Shown here: positions 35,550 to 43,923 of the stretch, piece by piece
Layout of the letters: every line of letters starts with the position of its first letter
Position numbering within the stretch: the stretch's first letter is position 1
Assembly: GCF_947166265.1 (NCBI RefSeq)
Contig: NZ_CAMVDO010000012.1
Coordinates: 38,684-102,683 of the forward strand
DNA length: 64,000 nt
Source of the DNA: an uncultured Fibrobacter sp.
GTDB lineage: Bacteria; Fibrobacterota; Fibrobacteria; Fibrobacterales; Fibrobacteraceae
Direction: 5' to 3'
Translations under genes and position numbers: made by a program
Notes under the pieces: generated by a model
What the model saw: the letters and a program-made list of their open reading frames with translations, nothing else
Databases searched by the model: none
What the model was told of the DNA's origin: nothing

Positions 35550-36386
35550 ATGAAACCGATAATCGAATATTCAGATTTCCGCCAGTACATGCTGGACTAC
35601 TACGAGGAACGTAAGCGCCGTTCCGTTTTTTCCTGGCGTGAATTTTCGAAATTGGCCGGGTTTACCTCGTCTTCGTATATGAAGGTGGTCTGTGACGGCA
35701 AAAGCAAGCTTAGCCGTGTCGGCGTGGAACGCACGGGGGCGGCTATGGGGCTTGTCGGGTTCGAGATGGAATATTTCCGCGCCCTGGTCGAATTCGGCCA
35801 GTCCGAAGTAGAGGAAAAGAAAAAGGCTGCATACGAGCGGATGCTGTCTATTGCAAGGGATCACAAGGTGCGCGTCATGGAAGGCGACCTATTCGAGTTC
35901 TACGATTCCTGGCAGAATCCGGTGGTGCGTGAACTTGCTCCTATGATGCCCGGGGCGACTCCCGGAGAAATGGCTAAGATGTGCTACTCCGAGGTTTCTG
36001 CTGCGGAAGTCCAGCAGAGCCTGAATTTTTTGACGAAGGCGGGGCTCCTGAAAAAGGCGGGGGACGGTTCCTTTGCGCAGGCGGAAACTTCGATCAAGGG
36101 GACTCCGGACGCAACCCGGCTTGCGCTCCGTGGAATGCACCGCATGATGTCTAGACTTGCGACTCCCTCGATTGACCTCCCCGTAGAAGAGCGGAACTTT
36201 AGCGGGGTGACCATGGGGCTTTCGCGTGAAAGTTACGAACGGATCGTGAAGGTGCTTGACGAGTGCCGTCGCCAGGTGATTTCCATTGCCGCCGAGGACC
36301 AGAATGCCGATCAGGTCTATCGGCTGAATTTACAGTTGTTCCCTCTGACCCGCAAAGTGGAGGAGTGCGAAAATGAAAAAGTTTAG
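35550..36386 (+). CDS. TIGR02147-family protein
   Basis: The 278-residue protein starts KPIIEYSDFRQYMLDYYEERK and contains FSWREFSKLAGFTSSSYMK, typical of the TIGR02147 family known mainly from Fibrobacter. The N-terminal third resembles a helix-turn-helix, and a later segment (EVQQSLNFLTKAGLLKK) a second winged helix, so a regulatory role is likely though unproven. The ATG at 35550 with AAGG upstream is chosen over one ten codons earlier. The 3' end overlaps the next lipoprotein gene by 14 bases, which ties the two in one operon. Confidence 0.88.
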   Translation: MKPIIEYSDFRQYMLDYYEERKRRSVFSWREFSKLAGFTSSSYMKVVCDGKSKLSRVGVERTGAAMGLVGFEMEYFRALVEFGQSEVEEKKKAAYERMLSIARDHKVRVMEGDLFEFYDSWQNPVVRELAPMMPGATPGEMAKMCYSEVSAAEVQQSLNFLTKAGLLKKAGDGSFAQAETSIKGTPDATRLALRGMHRMMSRLATPSIDLPVEERNFSGVTMGLSRESYERIVKVLDECRRQVISIAAEDQNADQVYRLNLQLFPLTRKVEECENEKV

Positions 36387-37170
36387 TTTGTCCTGTCCGC
36401 TTGCGTTTTTGATCTTGGTGGCCGCGTGTTTTTGCGGGGGCTGTTCTGAATCTGCGAGTGTTGCGGGGACCGCCGAAGAACCGAACGAATTTGCTGTCGC
36501 GGAATCTTCCAGTAGCGAGGAATCCCTGTCGAGTGCCGAGGTGGGGCTTTCCAGTTCAGAGTATTTGCCGCATGAATCTTCCAGCAGCAGCGAAATGGGA
36601 CCACAAACCCAGCATGGAACCCGCTCAAGTTCTTCGGAGCTCGATTCCAGTTCGCTGGAATTCTATATCGCAAAGCTTGGGCTTGGAAAAACAGCCTCCT
36701 ATGAGGGAACCCTGTCGGCAAGGCTGGATGTTGCGGGAGATGCGCCCGTTAACCCGGGGACTGCCATGGCGACGGAATTCGATGGTCCCTGGCCGCATCC
36801 ATTTACGAGTCGGAATATTGCCATGTTGAAGCAGTTCTTCCCCGATGCAGACAAGGAATATGCGGGGCTGATCGATTCTATCCGGAATGGCACTGCAGAT
36901 GATAGCTGTAGGCTCTATATGATGAATGTGTGGGGTGACGCCTCGTTTATTGGGCATGCCATCGGGAGTGTCTCGGAGGATACGGTGACGGTGATCGATG
37001 TCGCGTCGGGCAGTTGCAAGAATACGACGGAGGGGAAAATCGTCCGTTTCCTGTTCCGCTACTGTGGGCGAATTGCTACGAGCCCTGAAATTAGGCATGT
37101 GGTGTTCGAGACGAAATTGGATGAAGGCGTATGTCCGAGTACGAATGTCGATGACGAATGGGTGAAATAA
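36373..37170 (+). CDS. Polyserine-linker lipoprotein linked to TIGR02147
   Basis: The 265-residue protein has a lipobox (CGGC, C24), a Ser/Glu-rich linker (about 40-95) and a globular domain (about 95-265) with paired cysteines (DSCRLYM, GSCKN, RYCGR, EGVCPS). It is surface or periplasmic. The domain is not recognised. Its start lies inside the TIGR02147 gene. Confidence 0.75.
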   Translation: MKKFSLSCPLAFLILVAACFCGGCSESASVAGTAEEPNEFAVAESSSSEESLSSAEVGLSSSEYLPHESSSSSEMGPQTQHGTRSSSSELDSSSLEFYIAKLGLGKTASYEGTLSARLDVAGDAPVNPGTAMATEFDGPWPHPFTSRNIAMLKQFFPDADKEYAGLIDSIRNGTADDSCRLYMMNVWGDASFIGHAIGSVSEDTVTVIDVASGSCKNTTEGKIVRFLFRYCGRIATSPEIRHVVFETKLDEGVCPSTNVDDEWVK

Positions 37171-37192
37171 TCATTTTTCAAGGAGAAGAAAT

Positions 37193-38254
37193 ATGAACAA
37201 AGTTATCAGTTCTTTTGGCATTGCCGTGGTGGCAGTGGCCGCATTTGGTCTCGTCGCTTGCGAAGACAGTTCCAGTGGACCTTCGGAACACGATGTCATT
37301 GAAAATCCCGATTCGGGGAATCTCTCGAGCAGTGACGTCAAGGAAAATCCTGCAAGCAGTGAAGATTCCGGGAATCTTTCTTCGGGAACGGAGTCCAGCT
37401 CGAGTATGGATCTTCACTGTGATGCTTTGACCGTTGAATGCGGCTACACGCGGAAACAATTGTGCGAAATGGGCCTAAAAGAGGGCTTGACGGAATTCTG
37501 TGATACGGAAAGTTCGTCTTCGCAAGAAGTCGAAAGTTCTTCGTCCATTACGCCGTCGAGTTCTTCGCGGTATTTGGAAAAGTGCGTTGACATGGACCGG
37601 ATGTGCCCCGTGTGCAACGAAGATGATTGTCCGATTCCGGTTCGCCCCTGCGACGAATGTGAGGAAGAGGGCCTGAAGGTTAAAGACTGTAACTCGGCTG
37701 CCACCTACACTTGCGTGAATTGGCGCTGGACCAAAGATGAGAATGAATGTGTGGACGTCTCTTCGAGGGAATGCGATACTCCCTTTGCCGTTGTACTGGA
37801 TTGCGCTAAGAGCGAGTACCTGATGTGTGTCGACGGAAAATGGCTCAATGCATCCGGATGCGACCCCACCAAGGAAAGGTGCGGATTTGGCAACGACGAT
37901 ATGTGTACCAGGTATAAACTTCGTGAGTTCTGTGATGGTAGCTGGCTAGAGGAACCCTGCTCACCTGAAGGCCTTATTCGCGAATTCCCGGAGTTCGATT
38001 CCGAAGGTGATAGTTATAGCTATGTCAGTTACGTATGTACCGATGGCAAGTGGAAGAAACACCTGAGCTATTTTATATGTCCCGAAGGCGGAAAATGCGG
38101 GGGCGATTTCTCGGGGTGTTGGGAAAGTAGCGTCATTGGTACAAGTTGCAATGAAAAGGATCGTGCCGAGCAATGGATCAGTGACGGTGACTGCGAATTC
38201 CAATGCGTAGACGGAGCCTACCGATTCGTTCCGCCTCCGGTGATGGGATATTGA
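37193..38254 (+). CDS. Cysteine-rich polyserine lipoprotein
   Basis: The 353-residue lipoprotein (lipobox LVAC, C23) has two Ser-rich stretches (about 25-75 and 100-130) around a short Cys domain, then a long Cys-rich part (about 130-350) with many short C-x-C and W-x-W style units that look like repeated disulfide-stabilised modules. AAGGAGAAG precedes the ATG. It follows the previous lipoprotein by 22 bases. Function unknown; a surface adhesin-like role is a guess. Confidence 0.72.
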   Translation: MNKVISSFGIAVVAVAAFGLVACEDSSSGPSEHDVIENPDSGNLSSSDVKENPASSEDSGNLSSGTESSSSMDLHCDALTVECGYTRKQLCEMGLKEGLTEFCDTESSSSQEVESSSSITPSSSSRYLEKCVDMDRMCPVCNEDDCPIPVRPCDECEEEGLKVKDCNSAATYTCVNWRWTKDENECVDVSSRECDTPFAVVLDCAKSEYLMCVDGKWLNASGCDPTKERCGFGNDDMCTRYKLREFCDGSWLEEPCSPEGLIREFPEFDSEGDSYSYVSYVCTDGKWKKHLSYFICPEGGKCGGDFSGCWESSVIGTSCNEKDRAEQWISDGDCEFQCVDGAYRFVPPPVMGY

Positions 38255-38302
38255 TCCTGATAAAGGCCTGCACTACGGGCGTTTGAAATAATTGAATAGC
38301 CG

Positions 38303-38349
38303 AATTTCTCCGTTTTTTGTAATTTGTTAAAAAAACGGAGAAATTTTTT
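38303..38349 (+). promoter_or_regulatory. Perfect hairpin covering the ribosome-binding site of the phosphohexomutase gene
   Basis: AATTTCTCCGTTTTTT (38303-38318) pairs with AAAAAACGGAGAAATT (38330-38345) over an 11-base loop. The right arm contains the Shine-Dalgarno GGAG (38337-38340), 9 bases before the ATG. The T-run after the stem also gives it terminator character for the upstream lipoprotein gene. Confidence 0.75.
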
Positions 38350-39690
38350 ATGTCTAAACTGATGCGTTCTATTTCGGGTATTCGCGGAATCGTGGGCGAT
38401 ACCCTTACCCCCCAGGTCCTCAAGAGCCATGTGAGCGCCTTTTTGCAGATTACCAAGGCGAAGCGCGTGGTGATCGGTCGCGACAGTCGCCCAACGGGCG
38501 ACGCCATCAGTCAGTTTGTCGCGGGTATCTGTCGTCTGTCGGGCGTAGATGTTGTAGAAGTCGGCCTTTCGACGACTCCCTCGGTAGAAATTTTGACGAC
38601 TGAACTCAAGGCCGATGCGGGCATCATCATTACCGCAAGCCATAACCCGCTTGAATGGAACGCACTCAAGTTCCTGAACAACAAGGGACTTTTCCTCGGC
38701 CCCGCCGACGTGAAGCAGCTCTTTGAACTTGCCGATGCCGATAACTTCAAGTATCCCGATTACCGTGGCATGGGCAAGTACGAGTTCATGAAGGATGCTG
38801 ACGGCGTTCACGTGGATGGAACCCTCAAGATTCCGTTCGTGAATGTCGAGGCCATTCGCGCAAAGAAGTTCAAGGTGGCTGTTGATGCCGTGAACGGTGC
38901 GGGCAGCTACATTGTGCCGCGCCTTTTGGAACAGCTCGGCTGCGAAGTGGTGCGCGTGCATTGCGAACCTGACGGCACGTTCCCGCGTGGCGCCGAACCG
39001 ATTCCCGAAAATTTGGGTGATCTTCGCAAGGCCGTAAAGGATAACGGCTGTGCGGTCGGCTTTGCCGTGGACCCCGATGCGGACCGCTGCGCCCTTGTCG
39101 ATGGCCTTGGCCAGAGCATCGGCGAAGAATATACGCTCGCGATCGCAACCGAGGAAGTACTTAGCCAGAAGAAGGGAAGCGTCTGCGTGAACCTTTCGAC
39201 TAGCCGCATGAATCAGGATGTTGCCGAAAAGTATGGCTGCGAATTCAGCCGCGCGAAGGTTGGCGAAATCAACGTGAGCTTGCAGATGATCGAGAAAGGC
39301 TGCGTGATCGGTGGCGAAGGCAACGGTGGCGTGATTCTGCCGGCGCTCCACTACGGCCGCGACAGCCTCGTGGCTGCAGCGCTCGTGCTCAGCTGGATGG
39401 CGCACCATGACGGCGGCCCCGAAAAGTTCGTGGCCGAAAATCCGTCTTACGCCATGCCCAAGAAAAAGTTTGAACTCGGCGACAAGAAGGTGGCCGACAT
39501 CCTCCCGAAAGTCAAGGCCGAATTTGCCGGCTGGGAAATGGACGAACGCGATGGTCTGTGGCTCGGTCACGAAAAGTCCTGGGTGCATGTGCGCGCTAGC
39601 AACACCGAACCTGTCATTCGCGTTATCGCAGAAGCTCCTACATCGGCTGAAGCTGAAGATTTGTGCTCTCGAGTGGAAAGACTCATCTAA
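38350..39690 (+). CDS. Phosphoglucosamine/phosphomannomutase-family enzyme
   Basis: This 446-residue alpha-D-phosphohexomutase interconverts 1- and 6-phosphosugars for wall or polysaccharide precursors. Motifs are complete: phosphoserine loop TASHNP, metal loop DPDADR, sugar-binding GGEGNGG and phosphate loop RASNTEP. Choice between GlmM, phosphomannomutase and phosphoglucomutase cannot be made here. Translation may be controlled by the hairpin over its ribosome-binding site. Confidence 0.92.
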   Translation: MSKLMRSISGIRGIVGDTLTPQVLKSHVSAFLQITKAKRVVIGRDSRPTGDAISQFVAGICRLSGVDVVEVGLSTTPSVEILTTELKADAGIIITASHNPLEWNALKFLNNKGLFLGPADVKQLFELADADNFKYPDYRGMGKYEFMKDADGVHVDGTLKIPFVNVEAIRAKKFKVAVDAVNGAGSYIVPRLLEQLGCEVVRVHCEPDGTFPRGAEPIPENLGDLRKAVKDNGCAVGFAVDPDADRCALVDGLGQSIGEEYTLAIATEEVLSQKKGSVCVNLSTSRMNQDVAEKYGCEFSRAKVGEINVSLQMIEKGCVIGGEGNGGVILPALHYGRDSLVAAALVLSWMAHHDGGPEKFVAENPSYAMPKKKFELGDKKVADILPKVKAEFAGWEMDERDGLWLGHEKSWVHVRASNTEPVIRVIAEAPTSAEAEDLCSRVERLI

Positions 39691-39708
39691 GAGACTGCTC
39701 GGCTCGCA

Positions 39709-39739
39709 TGTCATCCCCGCGTAGGCGGGGATCTCCAGT
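39709..39739. repeat. REP-like palindrome
   Basis: CATGTCATCCCCGCGTAGGC continues into GGGGATCTCC, giving CCCCGC paired with GCGGGG. This is a short dispersed palindromic element. Confidence 0.55.
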
Positions 39740-39749
39740 TAAATGTTTA

Positions 39750-39785
39750 AAGGGCGCATCGTTGTCGATGCGCCCTTTAGTTTTT
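39750..39785. terminator. Terminator between the mutase and esterase genes
   Basis: AAAGGGCGCATC pairs with GATGCGCCCTTT over a 6-base loop and is followed by T-rich sequence; it can serve both convergent genes. Confidence 0.8.
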
Positions 39786-39802
39786 GAGGTGTGTGGATAT
39801 TC

Positions 39803-41341
39803 TTAGAACTGTTCGAAGAACTTGTGGACTTCTTCAGGAACCCAAGTGCTTTCCCAGTTCCAGCCTACGCCCATGTTACCGGTGTCGTGTGCGGTCCACT
39901 GGTGGTCACCCGGCCAGCTGCACCACTTGACGGGGAAACGTTCGTCCACGTTCTTGAAGTCATAGCAGACGTGTCCGGTGTTGCCGCTCACTTCTTCGGG
40001 CTTTTCGGCGCTTGCGTCGGTGAAGTCTCCGTTCGCGTCGGCCTTGCCGTTACGCTTCAGGATTCTCGGGAGAGCGCTGGTTTTGGCGCGGTTGTAGTCG
40101 CAGCGTCCATCGTTCACTCCGTGGACATTCATCCAGGCGATAGGCTGGTTCTTCATGTTGTCGCCTTCGGGGAGCCAGATGTTGTAATCGGCTACGGCGT
40201 ATGTTGCCGCCGCACGCACGCGGCTCTGCATGTCCTGCATCAAGGAGTAGCTGAACATGGCGCCGAAACTGAATCCCGTAATGAACACGCGGCTCGTGTC
40301 GATACAGTAGTTTTCGTTCAGGGTGGTAAGCGTCTGTGCAAAGAAGTCGTGGTCGCCCTGACCCTTGGTCCATACACCGCCAATAGCGTCGAGTGAAACG
40401 AAGATGTAGTCGCCGTTCTTGTCGAGCACCTGCTGACCGTAGTACGGAGTGGGGTGATCGTAGTCTGCTTTGTGATGCACGAAGTCTTCTCCGCGGCTCC
40501 CGTAGCAGTGCAGGGCGAAGAGAACCTTGTGCGGTTTCGTGTTATCGTAGTTTTGGGGCAGGGTGATAAAGTAGTCGCGGGTGTCGCTTCCGACCTTGAT
40601 TTGGAATTGGTCGCCGTTTTCGACGCTCTTGACCTTTTGCAACTTGGACGTTGTACCGCAACCCTTACTCGGCGTGGGGACGTTGCCGAGGGCGTAGCCG
40701 AACTTGAACTGGGGTGCTGTTGCCGTGAGTTTCACATCAAGGGTTGTATCGAGCGTGCCGAGAGGTATGGTGAGCGTGTCAAAACCTTCGGCTGCAAAGC
40801 GGATTGCCTCGCCCTGGGCCGCCTCTTTCAGGAAGGCGCCGTTGCTTCCCTTGTTTTCTTGTGCGCCAAGCGTACCGCCATAGCTACCGTCGGTCGTGAA
40901 CTTGAAATTTTGCTTGGCAGATCCTACCGAGACCTGTGCAAAGTACGTGCCGCGCGCCTTGACGGAATGCCCGAGGTCGAATGTCCCTGCCCCCTGTAAC
41001 GTCTCCTGGAAAACCAGGTTTCCGAGCGAACTGTAGACCCTTACCTGTACGGGCTTGGAACTGCCCTGCGAATAGGAAAGGATTCCATTGTTTATACCGA
41101 TGTATCCGACGGAATTTTTCGAACCGGAGTGGATTGCATCCGTTTCGTCTTCGTGAATGGAAAATTTTCCCTGGTCATCTGTCGTGGCGCTTTTGCCTTC
41201 TTTCAACAGGCTTACCGCGACTCCCTTGAAAGCTGCTCCCTCGCTATTGGAAACGCTCCCGGTGATGGTGTATGCCGATGCAAAACCGCACAAGGCGAGA
41301 ATACCCGCGGTGGCGACAATTTTGGGTGTTTGGGTAAACAT
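39803..41341 (-). CDS. Secreted carbohydrate esterase, CE1/feruloyl-esterase-like
   Basis: The 512-residue protein has a signal peptide ending near GFASA, an N-terminal beta-sandwich like a carboxypeptidase-regulatory domain (TITGSVSNSEGAAFKGVAVSLL), a second beta-rich module, and a C-terminal alpha/beta hydrolase with nucleophile GFSFGAM, the cap DYFITLPQNYDN and a histidine in WPGDHQWTAHD. Such enzymes remove feruloyl or acetyl groups from xylan. The ATG at 41341 has AAGGAG upstream. A paralogue lies next to it at 41535-43037. Confidence 0.83.
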   Translation of the reverse strand: MFTQTPKIVATAGILALCGFASAYTITGSVSNSEGAAFKGVAVSLLKEGKSATTDDQGKFSIHEDETDAIHSGSKNSVGYIGINNGILSYSQGSSKPVQVRVYSSLGNLVFQETLQGAGTFDLGHSVKARGTYFAQVSVGSAKQNFKFTTDGSYGGTLGAQENKGSNGAFLKEAAQGEAIRFAAEGFDTLTIPLGTLDTTLDVKLTATAPQFKFGYALGNVPTPSKGCGTTSKLQKVKSVENGDQFQIKVGSDTRDYFITLPQNYDNTKPHKVLFALHCYGSRGEDFVHHKADYDHPTPYYGQQVLDKNGDYIFVSLDAIGGVWTKGQGDHDFFAQTLTTLNENYCIDTSRVFITGFSFGAMFSYSLMQDMQSRVRAAATYAVADYNIWLPEGDNMKNQPIAWMNVHGVNDGRCDYNRAKTSALPRILKRNGKADANGDFTDASAEKPEEVSGNTGHVCYDFKNVDERFPVKWCSWPGDHQWTAHDTGNMGVGWNWESTWVPEEVHKFFEQF

Positions 41342-41484
41342 GCATGCTCCTTTGTCCAAAATATCTCGAACACTCTTTCCTATAAACTAATCTGAAAATT
41401 ATCGAATGTAACGCAGCGAATGTTCCTACGTATGGATGAATTGTCTACAAAAACTTTTTTACGTGTGGGGCCTTTGATAGAAAA

Positions 41485-41510
41485 AGAACCCGCTGTTGTC
41501 AGCGGGCTCT
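41485..41510 (-). terminator. Terminator of the second esterase gene
   Basis: GAACCCGCT (41486-41494) and AGCGGGCTC (41501-41509) pair, with a T run on the minus strand side (AAAAAG on the plus strand). Confidence 0.78.
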
Positions 41511-41534
41511 CGAGGTTGGAGTGTGTGAAAGATT

Positions 41535-43037
41535 TTAGAACTGCTCGAAGAACTTGTGAACTTCTTCAGGAACCCATGTGTTCTGCCAGTTGCCGTTGTC
41601 GTAAGCGGTCCACTGGTGACCACCGCCCCAGGTGCAGAGCTTGACGGGGAAGCGCGGGTCGACTTTCTTGAAGTCGTAGCAGACGTGCGTGTTGCCGCCG
41701 GAGTATTTCTGGGCTTGGTTCACTTCGTCGCTCACGTCGGTACCGTTGGGGCCGTTGTTTTTCAGGATACGCGTGACAGAGCTGTTGACGCGGTCATAGG
41801 AGCAGAGGTTGTCCTGGGAACCGTGCACATCCATCCAGGCAATCGGCTTGCCGGCATTTGTCGGAATGTAGATGTTCCAGTCAGCCACGGCGTAGGTGAC
41901 CACCGCGCGGATGCGGTGCTGGAATACTTGGGCGAGGGAGTTCGTGTACATGGAACCGAAACTGAAGCCTGTCACGAACACGCGGGAGGTGTCGATGCAG
42001 TAGTTTTCTTCGAGGAGCGTGAGGAGTTCATCGAAGAAGATATGGTCCTTGTTGTCCTGAGTACGCCAGGGAGATCCGTCGGTATCGCCACGCGGAGCGA
42101 CAAAGATGTAGTTGTTTTCCTTGTCCAGGTTCTGCTGGCCATAGTACGGAGACGGATGGTCCTGATCCGGTATATGGTTGGTGAAGTCTTCGGCGTTAGA
42201 ACCCATGCAGTGCATGGCGAAAAGAATCTTGTACGGCTTGTTGTTGTCGTAGTTCTGCGGGAGCGTTATCCAGAATTCACGGTTGAGGCCTGCGCTATTC
42301 AAGCTGTATTTTTTAGCGTTGCTGTTCTGACCGGTAGACTGGAGTGTGGAATTCGTGCCGCAGCCCTTGCTCGGACGTGGTGCGTTTTTGAGTGCATAAC
42401 CGAAGGCGAATGTCTCTTCGCTTATGGCCTTGGTAAGCTTGAGGTCGATTGCCGTGTCGAGGGTCGGAAGCTTGATGTTTAAGGTGTCGTAGCCGTCTGC
42501 GGTCACCTGGAGCGGTTCGCCGCCTGGGGCGACTTCCTTATGGAGGGCGGCGTTCGAGCTGTTCAAGCCAAACGAACCGGAATGGTTGCTGCTTGCGGTG
42601 AAACGGACGCTTTCCTGTGCGGAACCCATCTTGATTCGGGCGATGTATTGCCCCTGGGCGTCTGTGGCGGCATTCAGGTTGATGGAGCCGTTCCCTTGCA
42701 GTGTCTTGTTGAAAACCTGGTTTCCCATCATGTCAAAGACCTTGACCTGGATGGGGGCGTTTCCCTGCGAAAAACTGAGAATACCGTTGTTCAGGCTAAA
42801 GCTTCCTGCACGTTTCGCCATGCGAAGAGCCATTCCCTCTTCATCTTCGTGAATGGTGAATTTACCTTCGTTATCGGTCGTTGCGGACTGGTTCAGGTTC
42901 AAGAGAGCCACCTTGGCGCCCTCGACAATCTGTCCTTCACCGTTCTTGACGGTTCCGGTCAACGTATATGCAGATGCGGTGCCGCAGAATGCAGCGAAAA
43001 CGGCTGTAGAAAACAGCGCAGATATATGGTTTCCCAT
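41535..43037 (-). CDS. Secreted carbohydrate esterase, paralogue
   Basis: The 500-residue protein has the same layout as its neighbour: signal peptide (to GTASA), regulatory-like beta-sandwich (TLTGTVKNGEGQIVEGAKV), beta module, and a hydrolase domain with REFWITLPQNYDNNKPYKIL, nucleophile GFSFGSM and GGGHQWTAYD. Both end VPEEVHKFFEQF. The two share domain order and many blocks, so they came from a tandem duplication and have diverged. AAGGAG precedes the ATG at 43037. Confidence 0.83.
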   Translation of the reverse strand: MGNHISALFSTAVFAAFCGTASAYTLTGTVKNGEGQIVEGAKVALLNLNQSATTDNEGKFTIHEDEEGMALRMAKRAGSFSLNNGILSFSQGNAPIQVKVFDMMGNQVFNKTLQGNGSINLNAATDAQGQYIARIKMGSAQESVRFTASSNHSGSFGLNSSNAALHKEVAPGGEPLQVTADGYDTLNIKLPTLDTAIDLKLTKAISEETFAFGYALKNAPRPSKGCGTNSTLQSTGQNSNAKKYSLNSAGLNREFWITLPQNYDNNKPYKILFAMHCMGSNAEDFTNHIPDQDHPSPYYGQQNLDKENNYIFVAPRGDTDGSPWRTQDNKDHIFFDELLTLLEENYCIDTSRVFVTGFSFGSMYTNSLAQVFQHRIRAVVTYAVADWNIYIPTNAGKPIAWMDVHGSQDNLCSYDRVNSSVTRILKNNGPNGTDVSDEVNQAQKYSGGNTHVCYDFKKVDPRFPVKLCTWGGGHQWTAYDNGNWQNTWVPEEVHKFFEQF

Positions 43038-43268
43038 GCTTACTCCTTTAATGCCCAATACACTAGCTAAAAAATATATTCATTATGGACAAGTTGGATG
43101 TAAAATAAAATTAGGCTATTGACAATCTGTCCATAAGATTTTATTTACACAAAAGGACTCCAAATGGAGTCCTTTCGAGGTAGGAGTATGACGGAGAACT
43201 AAAATATTTACACGTTTTTGGCGTATTTCGGGGGCTTTTTTGGGGCGTTTTTTCCCCATTTTTGCACC

Positions 43269-43640
43269 TTATTCGACGGTCAATTTGCGTGCTGCGGCCT
43301 GCTGCTTTTTGCTGAGTGCGAATGAAAGTACGCCGTTTTCCAGGCTGACCTTGATGTTTTCGGTGTCAATGTCGTCGGCAAGGCGGAAGCTCCTTTCGTA
43401 GGTGAACTTGCTTTCCTTGCGGGCACGGGTCGCCTTCACGGTGATGATGTTCTTTTCGACCTGAACATCCAAGTCTTCCTTTTTCACGCCCGGGAGCTCG
43501 ACTTCGAGCATAAAGCCGTTATCGACTTCGTAGTAGTCGGCCTTGGGGGTGTAGCAGCATTCGTTCTGGGCGTTTACTGCGTTCAAGTTGTCAAGGAAGT
43601 TCTGGATGCCGTAGAAAGTGTTCGGGATAAACTGTGTCAT
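43269..43640 (-). CDS. Small heat-shock protein, Hsp20 family
   Basis: The 123-residue chaperone has an alpha-crystallin domain with ADYYEVDNGFMLEVELPGVK, the FTYERSFRLADDID stretch and GVLSFALSK. The N-terminal arm has a Cys pair (NECCYT). A sigma-54-like promoter lies upstream. It holds unfolding proteins in the cytosol. Confidence 0.93.
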   Translation of the reverse strand: MTQFIPNTFYGIQNFLDNLNAVNAQNECCYTPKADYYEVDNGFMLEVELPGVKKEDLDVQVEKNIITVKATRARKESKFTYERSFRLADDIDTENIKVSLENGVLSFALSKKQQAAARKLTVE

Positions 43641-43723
43641 AATTTTAACCTCTTTGGTTGTGGGCCCTTGCTTTGGCGGTTTGCCTTGGCGAGGCGCCCT
43701 GTTTTTGTCTTCACACCCCTATA

Positions 43724-43740
43724 AGCAAATGCCGTGCCAA
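43724..43740 (-). promoter_or_regulatory. Sigma-54-type promoter upstream of hsp20
   Basis: On the minus strand TTGGCAC-N5-TTGCT matches the -24/-12 consensus TGGCAC-N5-TTGCW. It lies about 85 bases before the hsp20 ATG. An inverted repeat TGCCA-N6-TGGCA about 40 bases further upstream could be an activator site. Confidence 0.55.
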
Positions 43741-43836
43741 CTTTTGCGCAAGGGGCGAAAAACTGCAGTTTCTCATACCTGCCACCGAGCTGGCATCTCC
43801 TTTTCGACTAGATAAAATGTTTTGTTATCCAAAAAG

Positions 43837-43874
43837 AAACGCCCCCTGTTTCAGGCGTGAAACAGGGGGCGTTT
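43837..43874 (-). terminator. Terminator of the M23-family gene
   Basis: A perfect 16-bp stem (AAACGCCCCCTGTTTC with GAAACAGGGGGCGTTT, 6-base loop) followed by T residues on the minus strand. Confidence 0.92.
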
Positions 43875-43923
43875 AAGCGTTAAACGAAAGGTGATTGGCG
43901 GTCGAAAAAGTCTTTTTTTTGCC

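Noticed and set aside
38218..39714. A 498-codon frame on the minus strand
   Set aside because: It lies antisense to the phosphohexomutase, which has complete motifs; the long frame is a side effect of codon bias.
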